Made by a program: the position numbers and the translations under genes. A stretch of DNA of 64,000 bases from Metellina segmentata. Taxonomy: Eukaryota; Arthropoda; Arachnida; Araneae; Tetragnathidae. The notes beneath the pieces were generated by a model. That model did no database searches. It saw only the letters and a program-made list of their open reading frames with translations, and was not told where the DNA came from. Location: positions 138,381,916-138,445,915 of the forward strand of contig OX375873.1 of the NCBI GenBank assembly GCA_947359465.1, given 5' to 3'. This document shows, one piece after another, positions 11,066-21,690 of this stretch. Position 1 is the first letter of the stretch, and the number at the start of each line of letters is the position of its first letter.

Positions 11066-11754
11066 GAATGAAAATCCAAGTAGGAAAGCAAATTTCCTTT
11101 GTCTAAAACAGGCGACAATTAGAAACTAATTTTCCATAAGGGGCTCTACAGCGATAAACCACCAGGTCGGTTAATAGTAATCATGTACTTTATTCTTACA
11201 TTTCTTTTTCTGAATTTAAAGAATTACGTCAATGTTCTTCCGGAACAATTCCCCGCATTTCTTTCAAAACATAAAAGCATCGAGGAAATACAAAAATAAA
11301 GTGAGCAATGTCCCTGGATTATGTGACCAAGACTGAACTACGGAACGGGAAGAGAAGCACATACATTGATTCATCATCTGATTGGTGTACGTGATGTTTA
11401 ACTGGCGATTTCTATACTTTTGTCGCCGGTCTATTGAAATGACATTCCAAGATGTTATAAAGCCAAATGAGGTAATAATATGCCAAATTGGCAAAACCAA
11501 GTAATTTTTTTTTTGCACACAGAAGTCACGTGACTGCTGGTTGAGATGTAGCTCGTACTTTTTGAATCTTCTCTCAATAGCAATGCTCAGTTTATTTCGA
11601 TTTCACGTCTATGGTAAAAGCATTTTTTACTTTAAAACTGTTTAGTGCTACTTCATATTAATCCTAAAAGCAACACGTAAGCTTGTAAAACCATCGCAAG
11701 TTAGCGACGTTGTAAGAAGCTATCCGCTCTAAAGGGTTGGATAGGAAGCCTTAC

Positions 11755-11910
11755 CTTCAATGCCAGGTTGACGTTAAGGCATTCGTCTGTGGGTGGTAGA
11801 GGGGAGTTAGGAACTGCGTAGTTTGGCACATACATGAGAATCTCACTTCCGATGCTTGTTCGCTGGCTACGAGAAGACTGACTGCTCGAGTCCTGAAGGC
11901 TTGTGGCAGT
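11755..11910 (-). CDS. Ca-alpha1T: Cav3 exon: II-III linker (156 bp, phase 0-0)
   Basis: The acceptor is GTTTGCTGCTTTCAG and the donor is TTGAAG|GTAAGG. The exon codes for exactly 52 residues, beginning TATSLQDSSSQSSRSQRTS and ending CLNVNLALK. It has a Ser-rich first half and a proline-containing second half (PNYAVPNSPLPPTDE). Because it is symmetric (phase 0 at both ends) it could be skipped without changing frame, so it is a possible cassette exon; nothing in the sequence shows that it is. The region 11911-12400 of the upstream intron shows nothing recognisable. Confidence 0.82.
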
Positions 11911-12424
11911 CTGAAAGCAGCAAACCTTCGTCAGCACCTCACATTTTTAGTCAGATTTTCATTACTTTGAGATGAGAATAACTGATACACCAAGTTAAAT
12001 TTCTTCGGTGCCTCAAGTTCGATTTCGAGATTACATTTCTATCAACCTCTCTTTTCCTCATGCATGTCTATATTTCTACATATATCAACTCCAAAGACAC
12101 CAATCTTCAAAATTGACGTTTCTACAAAGCGCGTACAAAGTTTTGATGCTTGGTGAAAAATCGAGTCAATAGTCAAAGGTTATTGTTTTCTCATGAAAAT
12201 TGTAATTTCCAACTAGAATCAAAATGATTCGTGGCTTTCTCATACCATAAAACAAGAAATGATGACTCGAAAAATGTAGTTAGGTGAAAACCGCCAAAAA
12301 TGTAGATTCGTAGATACCTTTGGCGTGGTAGTAAGGATACCTTTCTTTCAATATCTACCAAATCCCCTTATTTCTCTTTCCATGTCTGATTTAATAACAG
12401 TCTTGTCTCTCAATTTCTCTCTTC

Positions 12425-12543
12425 TGTGTGTGTGTGTGTGTGTCTATTTCATTATACCTATCTACTTATGTATTTGTCGATCGTCACCTTCTATAACTCC
12501 CAATATACACTTTTCTAAATCTCTGTGTGTATATATATATATA
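12425..12543. repeat. (TG)n and (TA)n microsatellites
   Basis: A TG run of about ten units lies at 12425-12443, and a TGTGTG-TATATATA run at about 12523-12543. Simple intronic repeats. Confidence 0.9.
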
Positions 12544-12844
12544 ATCAAGCATTAAAAGCTTAAAAAACTACATACAAAGGTGAAAACAAGATGATAAAAA
12601 TGATCTGTATCTATTTTGATGTAAAAAACATTCAGCATCATCAAGACCAAAGTGTTTGGTGTTGATCAGCCGAAATAGCTATAGATCATTGTTTTTATCG
12701 TGCTCTTATCTTTTTGAGACATTTTTTGAAGTTTTTAATTTTCAACTATATAACTTTAATTTTTGCATAGAGAACTCAGTTCATCGACTTAGAGAGCAGA
12801 AATTTACTGTCAAAAACATTTTTTATTGTGCAGTTGTTTAAAGA

Positions 12845-13430
12845 CTGAGTTTTTAGGTAAAAAAAAATATCTAAGCATTTTTTCAGTGTTAACATATCTT
12901 TAGAGATATTACAATATGTCTATGAATTTCTAATCATCCTGAAAATAAGCATTTAATTAATATGCAGCTTTTAGTAAAAAAAAAAAAACCATAAGAGCAT
13001 TTTTTAGGGTTAGCATCTTTTAAAGAGATTACAATATGTGTAAGAGTTTCTAACAATCCTAAAACTAAACATTTAATTAAAAAGCAATTTTTTGTTTATA
13101 AAAACACAAGCATTTTTCAGTGTTAACATATCTTTTAAAAAGATTATAATATGTCTGAGTTTCTAACTATCCTGTGAAAATAGACATTTAATTAATAAGC
13201 AGTTTCTAGGTAAAAAATACATGATCATTTTTTTAGTGTTAGCATATCTTTTAAAGAGATTACAATACGTCTATGAATTTCTAACCATCCTGAAAATAAG
13301 CATTTGATTAATAAGCAGGTTTTAGGTAAAAAATACATAAGCATTTTTTTATTGTTAGCGTATCTTTTAAAGAAATTACAATATGTCTACGAGTTTCTAT
13401 CCATCCTGAAAAAAAGCATTTAATGTCTCT
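12845..13430. repeat. Tandem array, five units of about 117 bp
   Basis: The phrase GTTAACATATCTTTTAAAGA followed by ATTACAATATGTCTATGAAT and CATCCTGAAAATAAGCATTT recurs near 12888, 13008, 13122, 13237 and 13355, with AT-rich linkers of the form GCAGTTTTAGGTAAAAAATA. Units are about 114-120 bp and moderately diverged. No coding content is seen. Confidence 0.88.
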
Positions 13431-13615
13431 GAAAAAATGTCAGTTAATGTTTTATGATCTTCGCCGACGATGTACCTATTTCTATCCACATACATGCTTA
13501 CCACTCCTGAATGAAAAAAAAATTCCCTAAGCAGCTCTCTGGTCATTCACTTAATGATCTCGCAAATCGTCGCGCACGCATTTATAAGGAAACGGGGATC
13601 GTTACGCCAACTCAC

Positions 13616-13833
13616 CGATGTTCTGTCGATGGACTCGAAGGACTGTCCCGGGACGTTGAAAGCCATGAGGGGGGTGAGTCGGTCCTTGAGGTCCCTCATT
13701 AAGGGCTCGAGCGTGTTGTTGGGCGACCCCTGGGGGGTGGCCGCCGTGTGCGTGATGATGGGAGGGGAGCAGTGGCTGTCTCCCGTCGTGCGCCCCTGGT
13801 CCTGCGAGTTCCTCGCCTGATGATGATGATGAC
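13616..13833 (-). CDS. Ca-alpha1T: Cav3 exon: II-III linker (218 bp)
   Basis: The acceptor GTGTCCTTTAG precedes GTCATCATC; the donor is ACATCG|GTGAGT. The first two bases complete a Gly codon whose G comes from the exon at 16913-17009, and 72 codons follow, ending in phase 0. The product begins with a His run (HHHHQARNSQDQGR), continues through THTAATPQGSPNNTLEP and ends PGQSFESIDRTS, all hydrophilic loop. A second AG 19 nt downstream (CATCATCAG|GCG) could serve as an acceptor, but only the first one keeps frame with the upstream exon. The exon is strikingly GC-rich in an AT-rich intron. Confidence 0.85.
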
Positions 13834-13999
13834 CTAAAGGACACAACACTCGTAAGGACAACACAAATGAGGATACAACATAAGCCACAAATTGAGCTCT
13901 GCAGAGCGACTGACGCGTCGAAAGATTCTACACGCTGGTTTAATGTTTAAGTGCATGGTATATGAATATTTTCAAAAGGAGGACGCGAAATATATATAT

Positions 14000-14240
14000 A
14001 GAACTAGCATTTAAATAATACATATACTAGTCGAATAACATAAATTTTAGTCGAACTAGAATTTAAATAATATATATACTAGCTGAATAATATAAATTCT
14101 AGTTGAACTACAATTTAAATAATATATATACTATACGAATAATATAAATTTTAGTCGAACTACAATTTAAATAACATATATTCTAGCCGAATAATATAAA
14201 TTCTAGTCGAATTAGAATTTAAATAACATACGTACCACTT
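14000..14240. repeat. Tandem array, about four units of ~60 bp, AT-rich
   Basis: Units are built from AATTTAAATAATATATATACT, a variable AGTCGAATAATATAAATT piece and TTAGTCGAACTA. Copies begin near 14008, 14063, 14112 and 14164. No coding content. Confidence 0.85.
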
Positions 14241-14323
14241 TGGGAAAGCTTTTCATATCGTTTCAGCGAACGTTTTGTAATTGGATGAGAAATGTATCCA
14301 TATTTTATCCATAAGAAATTTAT

Positions 14324-14655
14324 CCCTCTGCGTGGTTTCGACTAGATATATCGTCCATTAAGATTTGATCAGTTTTGCTATTGACGATATATCTCGTCAC
14401 AAGATACTGTCGATTTTTTATGATAGGGAGATCAAAATCGGGCATTTTTGCTTTTAATAATGATCATTACGATTTGGTTAATTTTGTTAATGACAAGCTT
14501 CTTGGTCCATCGAGATCCCGTCAGTTTTCTTCTAATGACATCTCGTATCGAAGATGTTGCCAATTTATTTTATGATGACGAGATCAAGATCTGGTCATAT
14601 TCTTCTACTGACGAGACATCTCGTTCATCAAGATCTGGTCAGGATACCTCTTCAA
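14324..14655. mobile_element. TTAA/ATATCTCGTC MITE, long copy
   Basis: The left end CCCTCTGCGTGGTTTCGACT follows TTAT (a mutated TTAA). Three or four internal cycles follow, each with an ATATCTCGTC-type palindrome half, a GATCTGGTCAGTTTTGCTA-type spacer and a GATGACGAGATCAAGATCTG block. The copy ends where antisense Tc1 sequence begins, about 14655. Confidence 0.75.
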
Positions 14656-15360
14656 GAACTCCCCCCCCCTCAAGACTACGTGTGACCCCAAGTCACGCCT
14701 AGGTATCGCGCCCCACACCACCATCAAAGAGCTACCTCCACTCTTACGGTAGAAAACACAGTCAAGATGAAATGCTTCTGCCGGTGTTCGCCAGACGTAC
14801 ACATGTCCGGTGGTCTGAAATAATGTAAACGATGATTCGTCAGACCAGATGACCTGTTCCCATTGCTGCTGTGTCCAGTTTTGGTGATCTCTGCATCACT
14901 GTCGATGCTTAATAGCATTACGCGTTGACATTAAGGGCTTTGGAATAGACACTGCCATGAATGTTCGCAGCATGCAGCTCCCTTTAAATAGTTTGGGTTG
15001 ACACGAGATTCTGGAGATGGGTGTTCATCGGTGGTTATGTGTGGCATTTTAGGCCGACTATCCTCTTCAACACTCGTCTATCCCTGTATTCAACTTTAGC
15101 CCACTCTTGTGCTCCGCAGATGAAATCTTTCCAAGTTTTGTGTAAGCTGTAATAACCCTTGACGCAGTGATCTTTGCAAAAGCCACAAAGTTGACTGTTC
15201 TCGCCAGCGAGGCGATCAACACTGATCATGCCTCTTTGCACGTCAGAGGTGGGATAGAACGGCGCTTTGCTCTGGTAGCAGAATTTTCTCCTATAACTTT
15301 CACAGTGGCCAATGCTCGACCTTCGCTTTCGTCGCCACTAGACCGAAGACTGCTGTGATA
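14656..15360 (-). pseudogene. Tc1-like transposase relic
   Basis: Read on the minus strand, the DNA-binding half (QRGMISVDRLAG, with HKTWKDF further on) lies at about 15240-15060. The linker and first catalytic part follow (NWTQQQWEQVIWSDESSFTL with sequence differences, HVYVWRTPAEAFHLDCVFY, GGSSLMVVWGAI) at about 14930-14700. The DDE second aspartate and C-terminal part are missing and the frame is broken at least twice. Tc1 transposases cut and paste at TA sites; this copy cannot. It is intronic. Confidence 0.88.
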
Positions 15361-15857
15361 CGTGGCGTGCCTGTATTGGAAGGTCGAATTACTACGCATT
15401 TAGAAATGGGTGTTCCTATTACTTTGTCCCCCAGTAGATCTTATATCTTAGATTCGATTAAATTTAACTAGCTGAATATGAAGTTCACGAAGAAAGAATG
15501 CTTTCAAAAATAGACTATACTATATAGGGCATATACACTGCCAAAAATGCCTAAAGAAAATGTTGGATCGCATGGATGATACACATGAGGAGATACATAA
15601 ATTGTCATATCAAATCTACGACACTTAATTTTGTAGAATAACTGAAAGATCATAAATAAGTCAACTAATTTTGATATCGGATTTTCTTGAATCTGCATTT
15701 AAAGCATAAGAAAATATGATTAAAATAGTTCCCTCAAACTATTAGTTGTTTTACACGTTAATCCTAATTTAAATGTTATTTTTGCAGAATAAATGTACTT
15801 CCAGAAACAAAATTGCTTCAACAAGATATAAATGATGCGAATATCACTTATTTTAAG

Positions 15858-15985
15858 AGATAGGTAGATATTTTAATTAACATTGTACTGGAGAAACACA
15901 ACGGGCTATTGACGACAGTCCTTGATCAATCCCATCGGGAAAGATCCGAGGACAACACCACGTATTTTTGAACCATGGTCCGATG
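15858..15985 (-). mobile_element. tRNA-derived SINE, tail half
   Basis: GGTAGATATTTTAATTAACA, ACTGGAGAAACACAACGGGC, TATTGACGACAGTCC, ATCAATCCCATCGGGAAAG and GAGGACAACACCACGTA are the tail and mid body of the family; the tRNA head is missing. The region 15361-15857 shows nothing recognisable. Confidence 0.82.
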
Positions 15986-16435
15986 ACGTATTTTAAGAGT
16001 TTTATGTGTAATACATGATTATACAATGTAACACACACTTATATAACAATATGACCCTTACAATTGAACAAAAAAGTTTTGCTGTTTATTTTTGTCATAA
16101 AAATACGAATTTTTAAAGGGATATTAGCTGATTTATCATGTATTTACAGCTTTAGCATGCAAAATGCCGGGAGCATTTCAAGTGCGAAAAAGTGGTAGAA
16201 CGGCTCAAATTCGTAAATAATTCTCTGAATGAGCATTTAATTTCTAAGTTGCTAACACAGGAAGTCAGGCGGGGTTCAGCCCTAAAATTTTAATGATTAT
16301 TCAAACTCCGTTTCGGGTGTTTACTGTATGTTACAGTTATACCTATTAGGATGTTCTTAATATCAAGTAAACATAAATTTGACATCATACACACACTTTC
16401 AGTGAAGGATTAATATTTAAGGATGCTTGCATTGG

Positions 16436-16715
16436 TTTTATGGTGCAAGTTGCTCCAAACACAAGGCAGTAACGGATTAGCAACCGGAGGATAGCGAGTT
16501 CGAATCCAACCCAAAACCTTCGTGTGTAAAAGGGGGCTGGTGCACGTTCAGCCGTGGCCTCAGATGCCCTCACGTTGGCGTGGTGTGACAGTTTGGAGAG
16601 TGGGGTTTCAGCTCAGATGTGACCTCGTCATCTGAATGACGAGGTGTTGTCCTTTCCCTTCGGGATGGATCCCGAACAGCCAGTTGTGTTGCTACGTTAA
16701 TTTAAAATACCTTCC
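16436..16715 (+). mobile_element. tRNA-derived SINE, near full length
   Basis: The head has GGATTAGCAACCGGAGGAT and a B box in GAGTTCGAATCCAACCC. The body includes GGGGGCTGGTGCACG, CCTCACGTTGGCGTGG, GGAGAGTGGGGTTTC, ACGAGGTGTTGTCC and CCCTTCGGGATGGATCC, and it ends with GTTGTGTTGCTACGTTAAT. The piece at 16436-16460 (GGTTTTATGGTGCAAG) belongs to another dispersed repeat joined to the head. Orientation is opposite to the 9398 copy. Confidence 0.85.
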
Positions 16716-16912
16716 TTCCTACAACCCTCAAGTTGCTACTGCAGTGTGCAAATTCTCCTAAGCCATGGTCAAATAGTAAGTACAAAGCGATACGCGTAGA
16801 CCAGTGAGTGCATTTTAACCGCCGGCACTTGTGATTGGTCCGTGCATGTCGCCACAGGGGTATTGTGAAAATGAAAAACGGTGTTCTTGAAATGTTCTGG
16901 AAATGTGCTTAC

Positions 16913-17009
16913 CATGTCGTGATGAATGAGATTCTTTTCTTGACGGTTTTTTAACCTGCTCATGCTCTTCTTCATGATTAATAGACTCGTCACTCCTTTT
17001 CCTTTCATC
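16913..17009 (-). CDS. Ca-alpha1T: Cav3 exon: start of II-III linker after S6 (97 bp)
   Basis: The acceptor is TACTCGTTTAG, the donor CATG|GTAAGC. Entered in phase 0 from the S6 exon, it reads DERKRSDESINHEEEHEQ then VKKPSRKESHSSRH, plus one base carried to the next exon. The longest open frame through this stretch is a different one and is misleading; the correct frame is set by phase 0 on the S6 side and phase 1 on the 13833 side, and both agree. The peptide is a charged, probably helical segment directly after domain II S6 (VEGFSAE|DERKR), as in other invertebrate Cav3 channels. Its small size makes it easy to miss. Confidence 0.85.
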
Positions 17010-17357
17010 CTAAACGAGTAGCAAAAAAGAACCACATTATCTCACCCATCAATGCACTACACACCTGTACAAACATTAAGGATCATACTGAATTCTTATC
17101 AAGCAAGACTACCCCTGCTTGATAACAATTCTTCAGAACCTAACAGAGCAACTTGGGATGCTTTCGAGCAAGGACACAAGTAAAGTCGAAGCAAAATGGA
17201 GCCACAGGAACTCTTGGACAGCCTTGTAGAAATTATGTCGGGTGAGTAGACGATATGTTAAATCAAAGAATCCAATTCCCTTGCAAATGAGATTTCGATC
17301 CACGGGATCTTAACAAAAAGGAGGACCTATCCACAGCTCAATAAAGTTCTTGCGTAA

Positions 17358-17871
17358 TCTCTACTATTATAAAAGTAAGTGTTTGTCTGCATGTATGCAG
17401 TGTCCTGACGAATCTATGGTAATTACAATGATGAAATTTGGCACACAGGTAGTCCTAATTTGATGCGATTTTAGTGTCCAGCGCGAATTTTAAAATTTAA
17501 TCTAGAACATTTAAAAATGAATTTATTAGTTGATTTCTCCCTTGAATGAACGTTTTCGAACTCTTTAGGACTGTCACACAGATGAGGCTGTGGTGGAAGG
17601 AACGAGGCGACATACCCGTGTCAGAATGTTTTGCGAATTTAATGTGTCTAGCCCCGATTTTTAAATTTTAATTTAAATTTTTTAAAATTAATTTATTACT
17701 AGCCACTTTGAGGCCATCATGGCGTTGCCTGTGGTGTTGGTTTGTGAAGCAAACCAAATAGGAAGTCGTAGCAATCACCGGGGGTTAGCAAGCGTTAGCG
17801 AGAAGTGGCCCCATCTGACCCCACGAAAAGAACTGTCACAGGCAACGTCGTGCTGACCATGCAGTGGCTAG
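17358..17871 (+). mobile_element. Helitron-like element (non-autonomous)
   Basis: It starts after a host A with TCTCTACTATTATAAAAGTA, the TC-type 5' end common in animal Helitrons. The body contains GTGTTGGTTTG, GAAGCAAACCAAAT, AATCACCGGGGGTTAGCAAG and CGTTAGCGAGAAGTGGC, matching the 3' parts of the Helitrons at 46344-47885 and 57420-58285. The right end is unclear. The last 173 bp (17699-17871) form a foldback with arms CTAGCCACTTTGAGG... and ...CATGCAGTGGCTAG and GCGTTGCCTGTG / CACAGGCAACG inside. It has no coding capacity. Confidence 0.6.
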
Positions 17872-18017
17872 CGTTCTCATTAAATAAACTCATATCAACT
17901 CTATTAAAAAATTATAGGCATTTAGCTCCTAAAAGTTTAGAATTGTTCATTGATCGAGATCTTTAAGCCTTTTCGTGACGTCATCTGTGGTGGAAAATGA
18001 GAGAAAGGTGGACTCAC

Positions 18018-18173
18018 TTCTGCGGAGAAACCTTCAACTAAGATAGCAACTAGAAGATTGAAGAGAACGTAGTTTCCAAAAGTCATGAGCGCCACAAAGT
18101 ACAAAGCCGCCCAATGGGAGGTCCGTTCCATCCCATTGAAAAGTACGATGTTCCAATCTTCTTGAGTTAAGAT
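18018..18173 (-). CDS. Ca-alpha1T: Cav3 exon: domain II selectivity filter and S6 (156 bp)
   Basis: The acceptor CTCTGTTTCAG and the donor GCAGAA|GTGAGT frame 52 codons in phase 0-0. It opens with the pore-loop core [15 protein letters not shown]; the Glu of QED is the domain II member of the EEDD filter ring that defines Cav3 channels. It then gives the S6 helix ([19 protein letters not shown] then [11 protein letters not shown]), which lines the inner pore and carries the activation gate. Both alternative turret exons splice to it at the same Gln|Ile junction (TVFQ|ILTQ), so the filter residue itself never varies between isoforms. The intron 17010-18017 contains the Helitron. Confidence 0.97.
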
Positions 18174-18678
18174 CTGAAACAGAGAGAACAGTCGCTCATT
18201 TTGAAACATGACTTCAGCGGTTCCCATTTTATTGTGTGTTGTGTCAACGGTGGAGTTCAAACTGGAGGATATCGTATTTTAAAGCATTTTGCATCAAAGA
18301 TGAAATAACATGTTCGAAACGTTTTCGCTAAAGGTGCCTCACAGCTCTTATTTCAAAACAGGGTTCGAACTATTTAAGAAATAAAAAAATTATGGCTTTT
18401 TAAGGATATTTCGCAAATTTCAAAGGCTACAATTAACGTACATCGAAGTGAATTAACCTGGAAATAACCAAATGCCAGATTCAGCGGCGACACTAGGGGC
18501 GGTGCGAGCACTTCAGGCCATGTCTTTAAGGGGGGGGGGGACCGAAATCAAAATTTACGGAGAAAAGTATAGCTGTTTGTACATTTAGTTGGTGTAATCT
18601 TACTAAACATCATTAATAAACTACGAAAATGAGAATGATTTAAATTTTGTAACACCAGATGTCGCTTGTCCAAATATA

Positions 18679-19501
18679 CTCTATAACAAAAAAAAATCGA
18701 CGCACCAAGGAGTTGTCCAATAGTGGTGTCGTGCTCGATTAACTTAGAACGGCGCTGACTGGGGACGTAGAGTCTTTAGTGACGAGTCCCGATTCCAACT
18801 GAGTCCTGACGACAACCGCAGACGTTTCTGGAGACGTCCAGGGCAGTGTGGGGAACCTGCCCTTACTTTCGCACGCCACACATGCCCACAACAGGACATT
18901 ATGGTCTGGGGTGTCATCTCCTTTGATAGCCGGACCCCTTTGGTAGTCATTTCTGGCATACTTACAGCACAGCGGGACGTAGACGACATTCTACGACCGG
19001 TTGCGTTGCCGTTCCTTTTGCGACACCCCGGAATTATTTTTCAATAAGATAAATGCCCGGACGTACACGGCACGTGTTGCTATGAATTGTATTCGAGCTT
19101 TCTTAACATTTCCTTGGCCGGCTAAGTCTTCCTATCTCTCTTCCATAGAGCCGTTTGGGACGTTATGGGAAGGCAATAGAAACCATCCCGGAATGTTGAC
19201 CATTTAGCCCGACAGTAGGTTACAATTTGGCAAGAAATTCCGCAGAACACCATGCGATAACTTTTTCAGTCTATGCCAGCCACGCCGGGTGACAGCTTTC
19301 ATCCAGGCTAGAGGTGGATCAACGTGGTTATATAAGTGGCTATCGACTTTCTCCCTTTGTAACGGTCAAACTCTGAAATAAATCACTCAATTGTTCTGAA
19401 ATTTTAATCGTCTGTTTTTCTATATTATTCTTCACATCCATCCATTTGTATCGCAATCGGACAGCTCCTTCTAGGTGGGTCGATTTTTTTGTTATAGAGT
19501 G
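18679..19501 (+). mobile_element. Tc1-like transposon relic with both terminal inverted repeats
   Basis: The ends are CTCTATAACAAAAAAAAATC and its inverse GATTTTTTTGTTATAGAGTG, flanked by TA on each side (18677-18678; 19502-19503). In between, the plus strand encodes the catalytic half of a Tc1 transposase with stops and frameshifts: DESRFQLSPDDNRRRFWRRP, CPQQDIMVWGVISFDSRTPL, FLLRHPGIIFQQDKCP, ARVAMNC and a DVMGRQ-type helix. The N-terminal DNA-binding part is missing. The deleted copy still has end sequences that an intact transposase could in principle bind. Confidence 0.9.
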
Positions 19502-20389
19502 TATTTCTTGTAGGTAAAGCGTACGATTATATCCATTGAAAACGATATTGTATAAATTATACCGACCTAATACAGAAGTTAGCCAGTGCTAAATCAAGAA
19601 AGGTGTCCATATAGTATGTTTAAAATTTTTTAATGTTATTGTGAGATCCGCTGTTAAATAAAAATCTACTGATCGAATAAAGGTTGATTTTTTTAAAAAC
19701 CAAAACCCTTATGATAATTCGTACTAATAAACAAAATGTAGCCTATGGATCGGTTAACCGACTGCATAGAAGGTGCTCTGAAATTTATGGTGTAGAGGCT
19801 CAAATAGGAGATCTCGCACCGGCTAGAAGATGCTCTAGGGCCGTCACTGGCACAAACCCAGTTATCATACTTCTCCACGGCCAAGTGCCATTGATATCGG
19901 TTTTAGAGGGTTTAAGAAAAGATCTGTATTGGATTGAACTTCTTAAAATTGTAAAATTACTTGTCTGGGGCGATCGTACTTGTTTGGGTGAAATGGAATA
20001 CACGGTGTTTTAAACAATAAGTTTCTCAAAAATGTCAAGGCTGTGTTAATGAAAGAAAATATTAAGATTTAGTTAAGAGTCCTTAAAAACGTAAACAAAT
20101 AACCCAGGCCTTATCAAGACCCATGGGAGCCCAGGAATACTGTTTGTCTGAAACATCGAGTGAAAGGTTTTTAGAAGACCCGTGGAAAAGCTTCTTCGGA
20201 GTAAATTACTTAAATATTTTTTAAAATCTTTATTCCACATTCAATGATCGTTGCTAGCTTTCCGTTTGGGACTTTCCTTTAATAGGCTACCAACAAGGGT
20301 CGTAATAGCTAAGCCGAGAGAGCATTCATTTCTATAAAGAAGGCTGTTACATCAATCTCTCTTAAATGGTAAGCTCTCTGCTTCCCCTA

Positions 20390-20890
20390 TTTTTTATGGT
20401 AATGTAATCCTTTCGTCCCCTAATTGTACTTATCTCGGAGTTATTTTAGACTCCCATTTAACGTGGAAAACCATTCCTCCCTTTGAAATGAAGTCATCAC
20501 TGCTAGGTCCAATCTTTACACCTTTATTGATCGAAATTCTAAACTTTCCATCGACAATAAACTGCTCCTTTACAAAACCATGATTAGACCAAAAATCAGC
20601 TACGCCAGTATTGTCTGGGGATACGCAGCGAAAAGTCACCTCCAAAAACTATAAGCTCTTCAAAATTCTACACTTCGTTTATATCAGCAGTTATCCCTGG
20701 TACTACAGAAACAATAAAATCCGTGAAGATCTTGACTGAACTTAAACAATTCTTCAGTAAACTCGCCATTCTACGCTAATCTCGAAATTATAGATAATCC
20801 AGCAATTCAGTGTATCCTCAGATACGACTTTCGTCAACCAAAGTACATTAAACGGTCAAGGGACCCATCCTTAATATTGAATTTTTTTTT
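20390..20890 (+). pseudogene. Jockey-like LINE fragment (end of reverse transcriptase ORF)
   Basis: Plus-strand translation with frameshifts gives YLGVILDSHLTWK (about 20428-20468), a NSKLSIDNKLLLYKTMIRP block and KISYASIVWGYAAKSHLQ then KLQALQN (to about 20660), followed by a decayed tail. This is the region after the RT palm in jockey-clade elements. The 3' part is AT-rich and has stops throughout. From 19502 to 20389 I recognise nothing; a 109-codon open frame at 19684-20013 has no similarity I can name. Confidence 0.85.
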
Positions 20891-21414
20891 TTAATGTAAT
20901 TTTTCCTTTTTGTTTTGTTTTTATTTACTCTTGATTTAATTAAGTAATCTTTGCATCTGCTGTACAACACTATAACTCTGTATACTGTATCTGTAACTAC
21001 TGTATAGCACTAACTGAACTCGCCTATATGACTCTTCCCTACTAATTAACCTGACATCCTTATTGGACCATGAATGCTACACTTGCCACCGTATAAAAAC
21101 TATGGTGAACTAATTTTTTGTTCTGTTACAGACAATATTCAGGAGATAGCAGACCTTCGGCCTCGGTTCTCCGGCATACCCGTTATTTTCTTTCTAAAAT
21201 GGTACTAGATACTTGCCCGACTTGACGTGGTCGTTCTGTGATAATTTTTGGCTGAGACGACCTGTCCAAAGCGAAATTTGTGCTTCATAGGCACTGCTTC
21301 TGTAATACTCGCCTAAATATTACTTTTTGATCTGTAGGGGTCCGATCGAACATTGGAGCATTTTGATGGGTCAAGTGGCACTGCGTTGGGGTTAACAGCT
21401 TGTCGAGGTTTCTG

Positions 21415-21690
21415 TTTTCAGGTTTTACAGAGCAAGGGCCATATTTGACCAAGCTAGATCAAACACAAGACAGACAATATCAAATAAAATAAAATCGTGA
21501 AGTTGAAAAAAAAAGAGGGATCAAGTGAATAGAGTGTGCGATGGAAGCAGAAAAAAAGATCACTTCAGTATCCCGGCATGGTTGTTTTGGCGTTTTATGA
21601 CGCAAGGGGGCCGTACTTTAACAAGCTGCGCCAAACGCAAGACAGGCAATGTTAAGTAAGAAATGTCGTGCGAGTGAAACATAAAGGGAG
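21415..21690 (+). repeat. Two copies of a dispersed GGTTTTATGGCGCAAGGGCC repeat
   Basis: One copy near 21417 reads CAGGTTTTACAGAGCAAGGG, then CCATATTTGACCAAGCTAG and AACACAAGACAGACAATATC. The second near 21590 reads CGTTTTATGACGCAAGGGGG, CCGTACTTTAACAAGCTGCG and CCAAACGCAAGACAGGCAAT. Each is followed by a related tail ending GTGCGATGGAAGCAGAAAAA. Fragments of the same family occur near 8536, 50215, 53800, 55635 and 58703. The class is not known to me. The stretch 21700-23259 is AT-rich intron with no gene seen. Confidence 0.8.

Noticed and set aside
16769..17035. 88-codon open frame beginning with a hydrophobic stretch and reading MKGKGVTSLLIMKK
   Set aside because: It is a different frame from the Cav3 exon at 16913-17009. 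Phases at both neighbours require the frame DERKRSDES, so this reading is a shadow.
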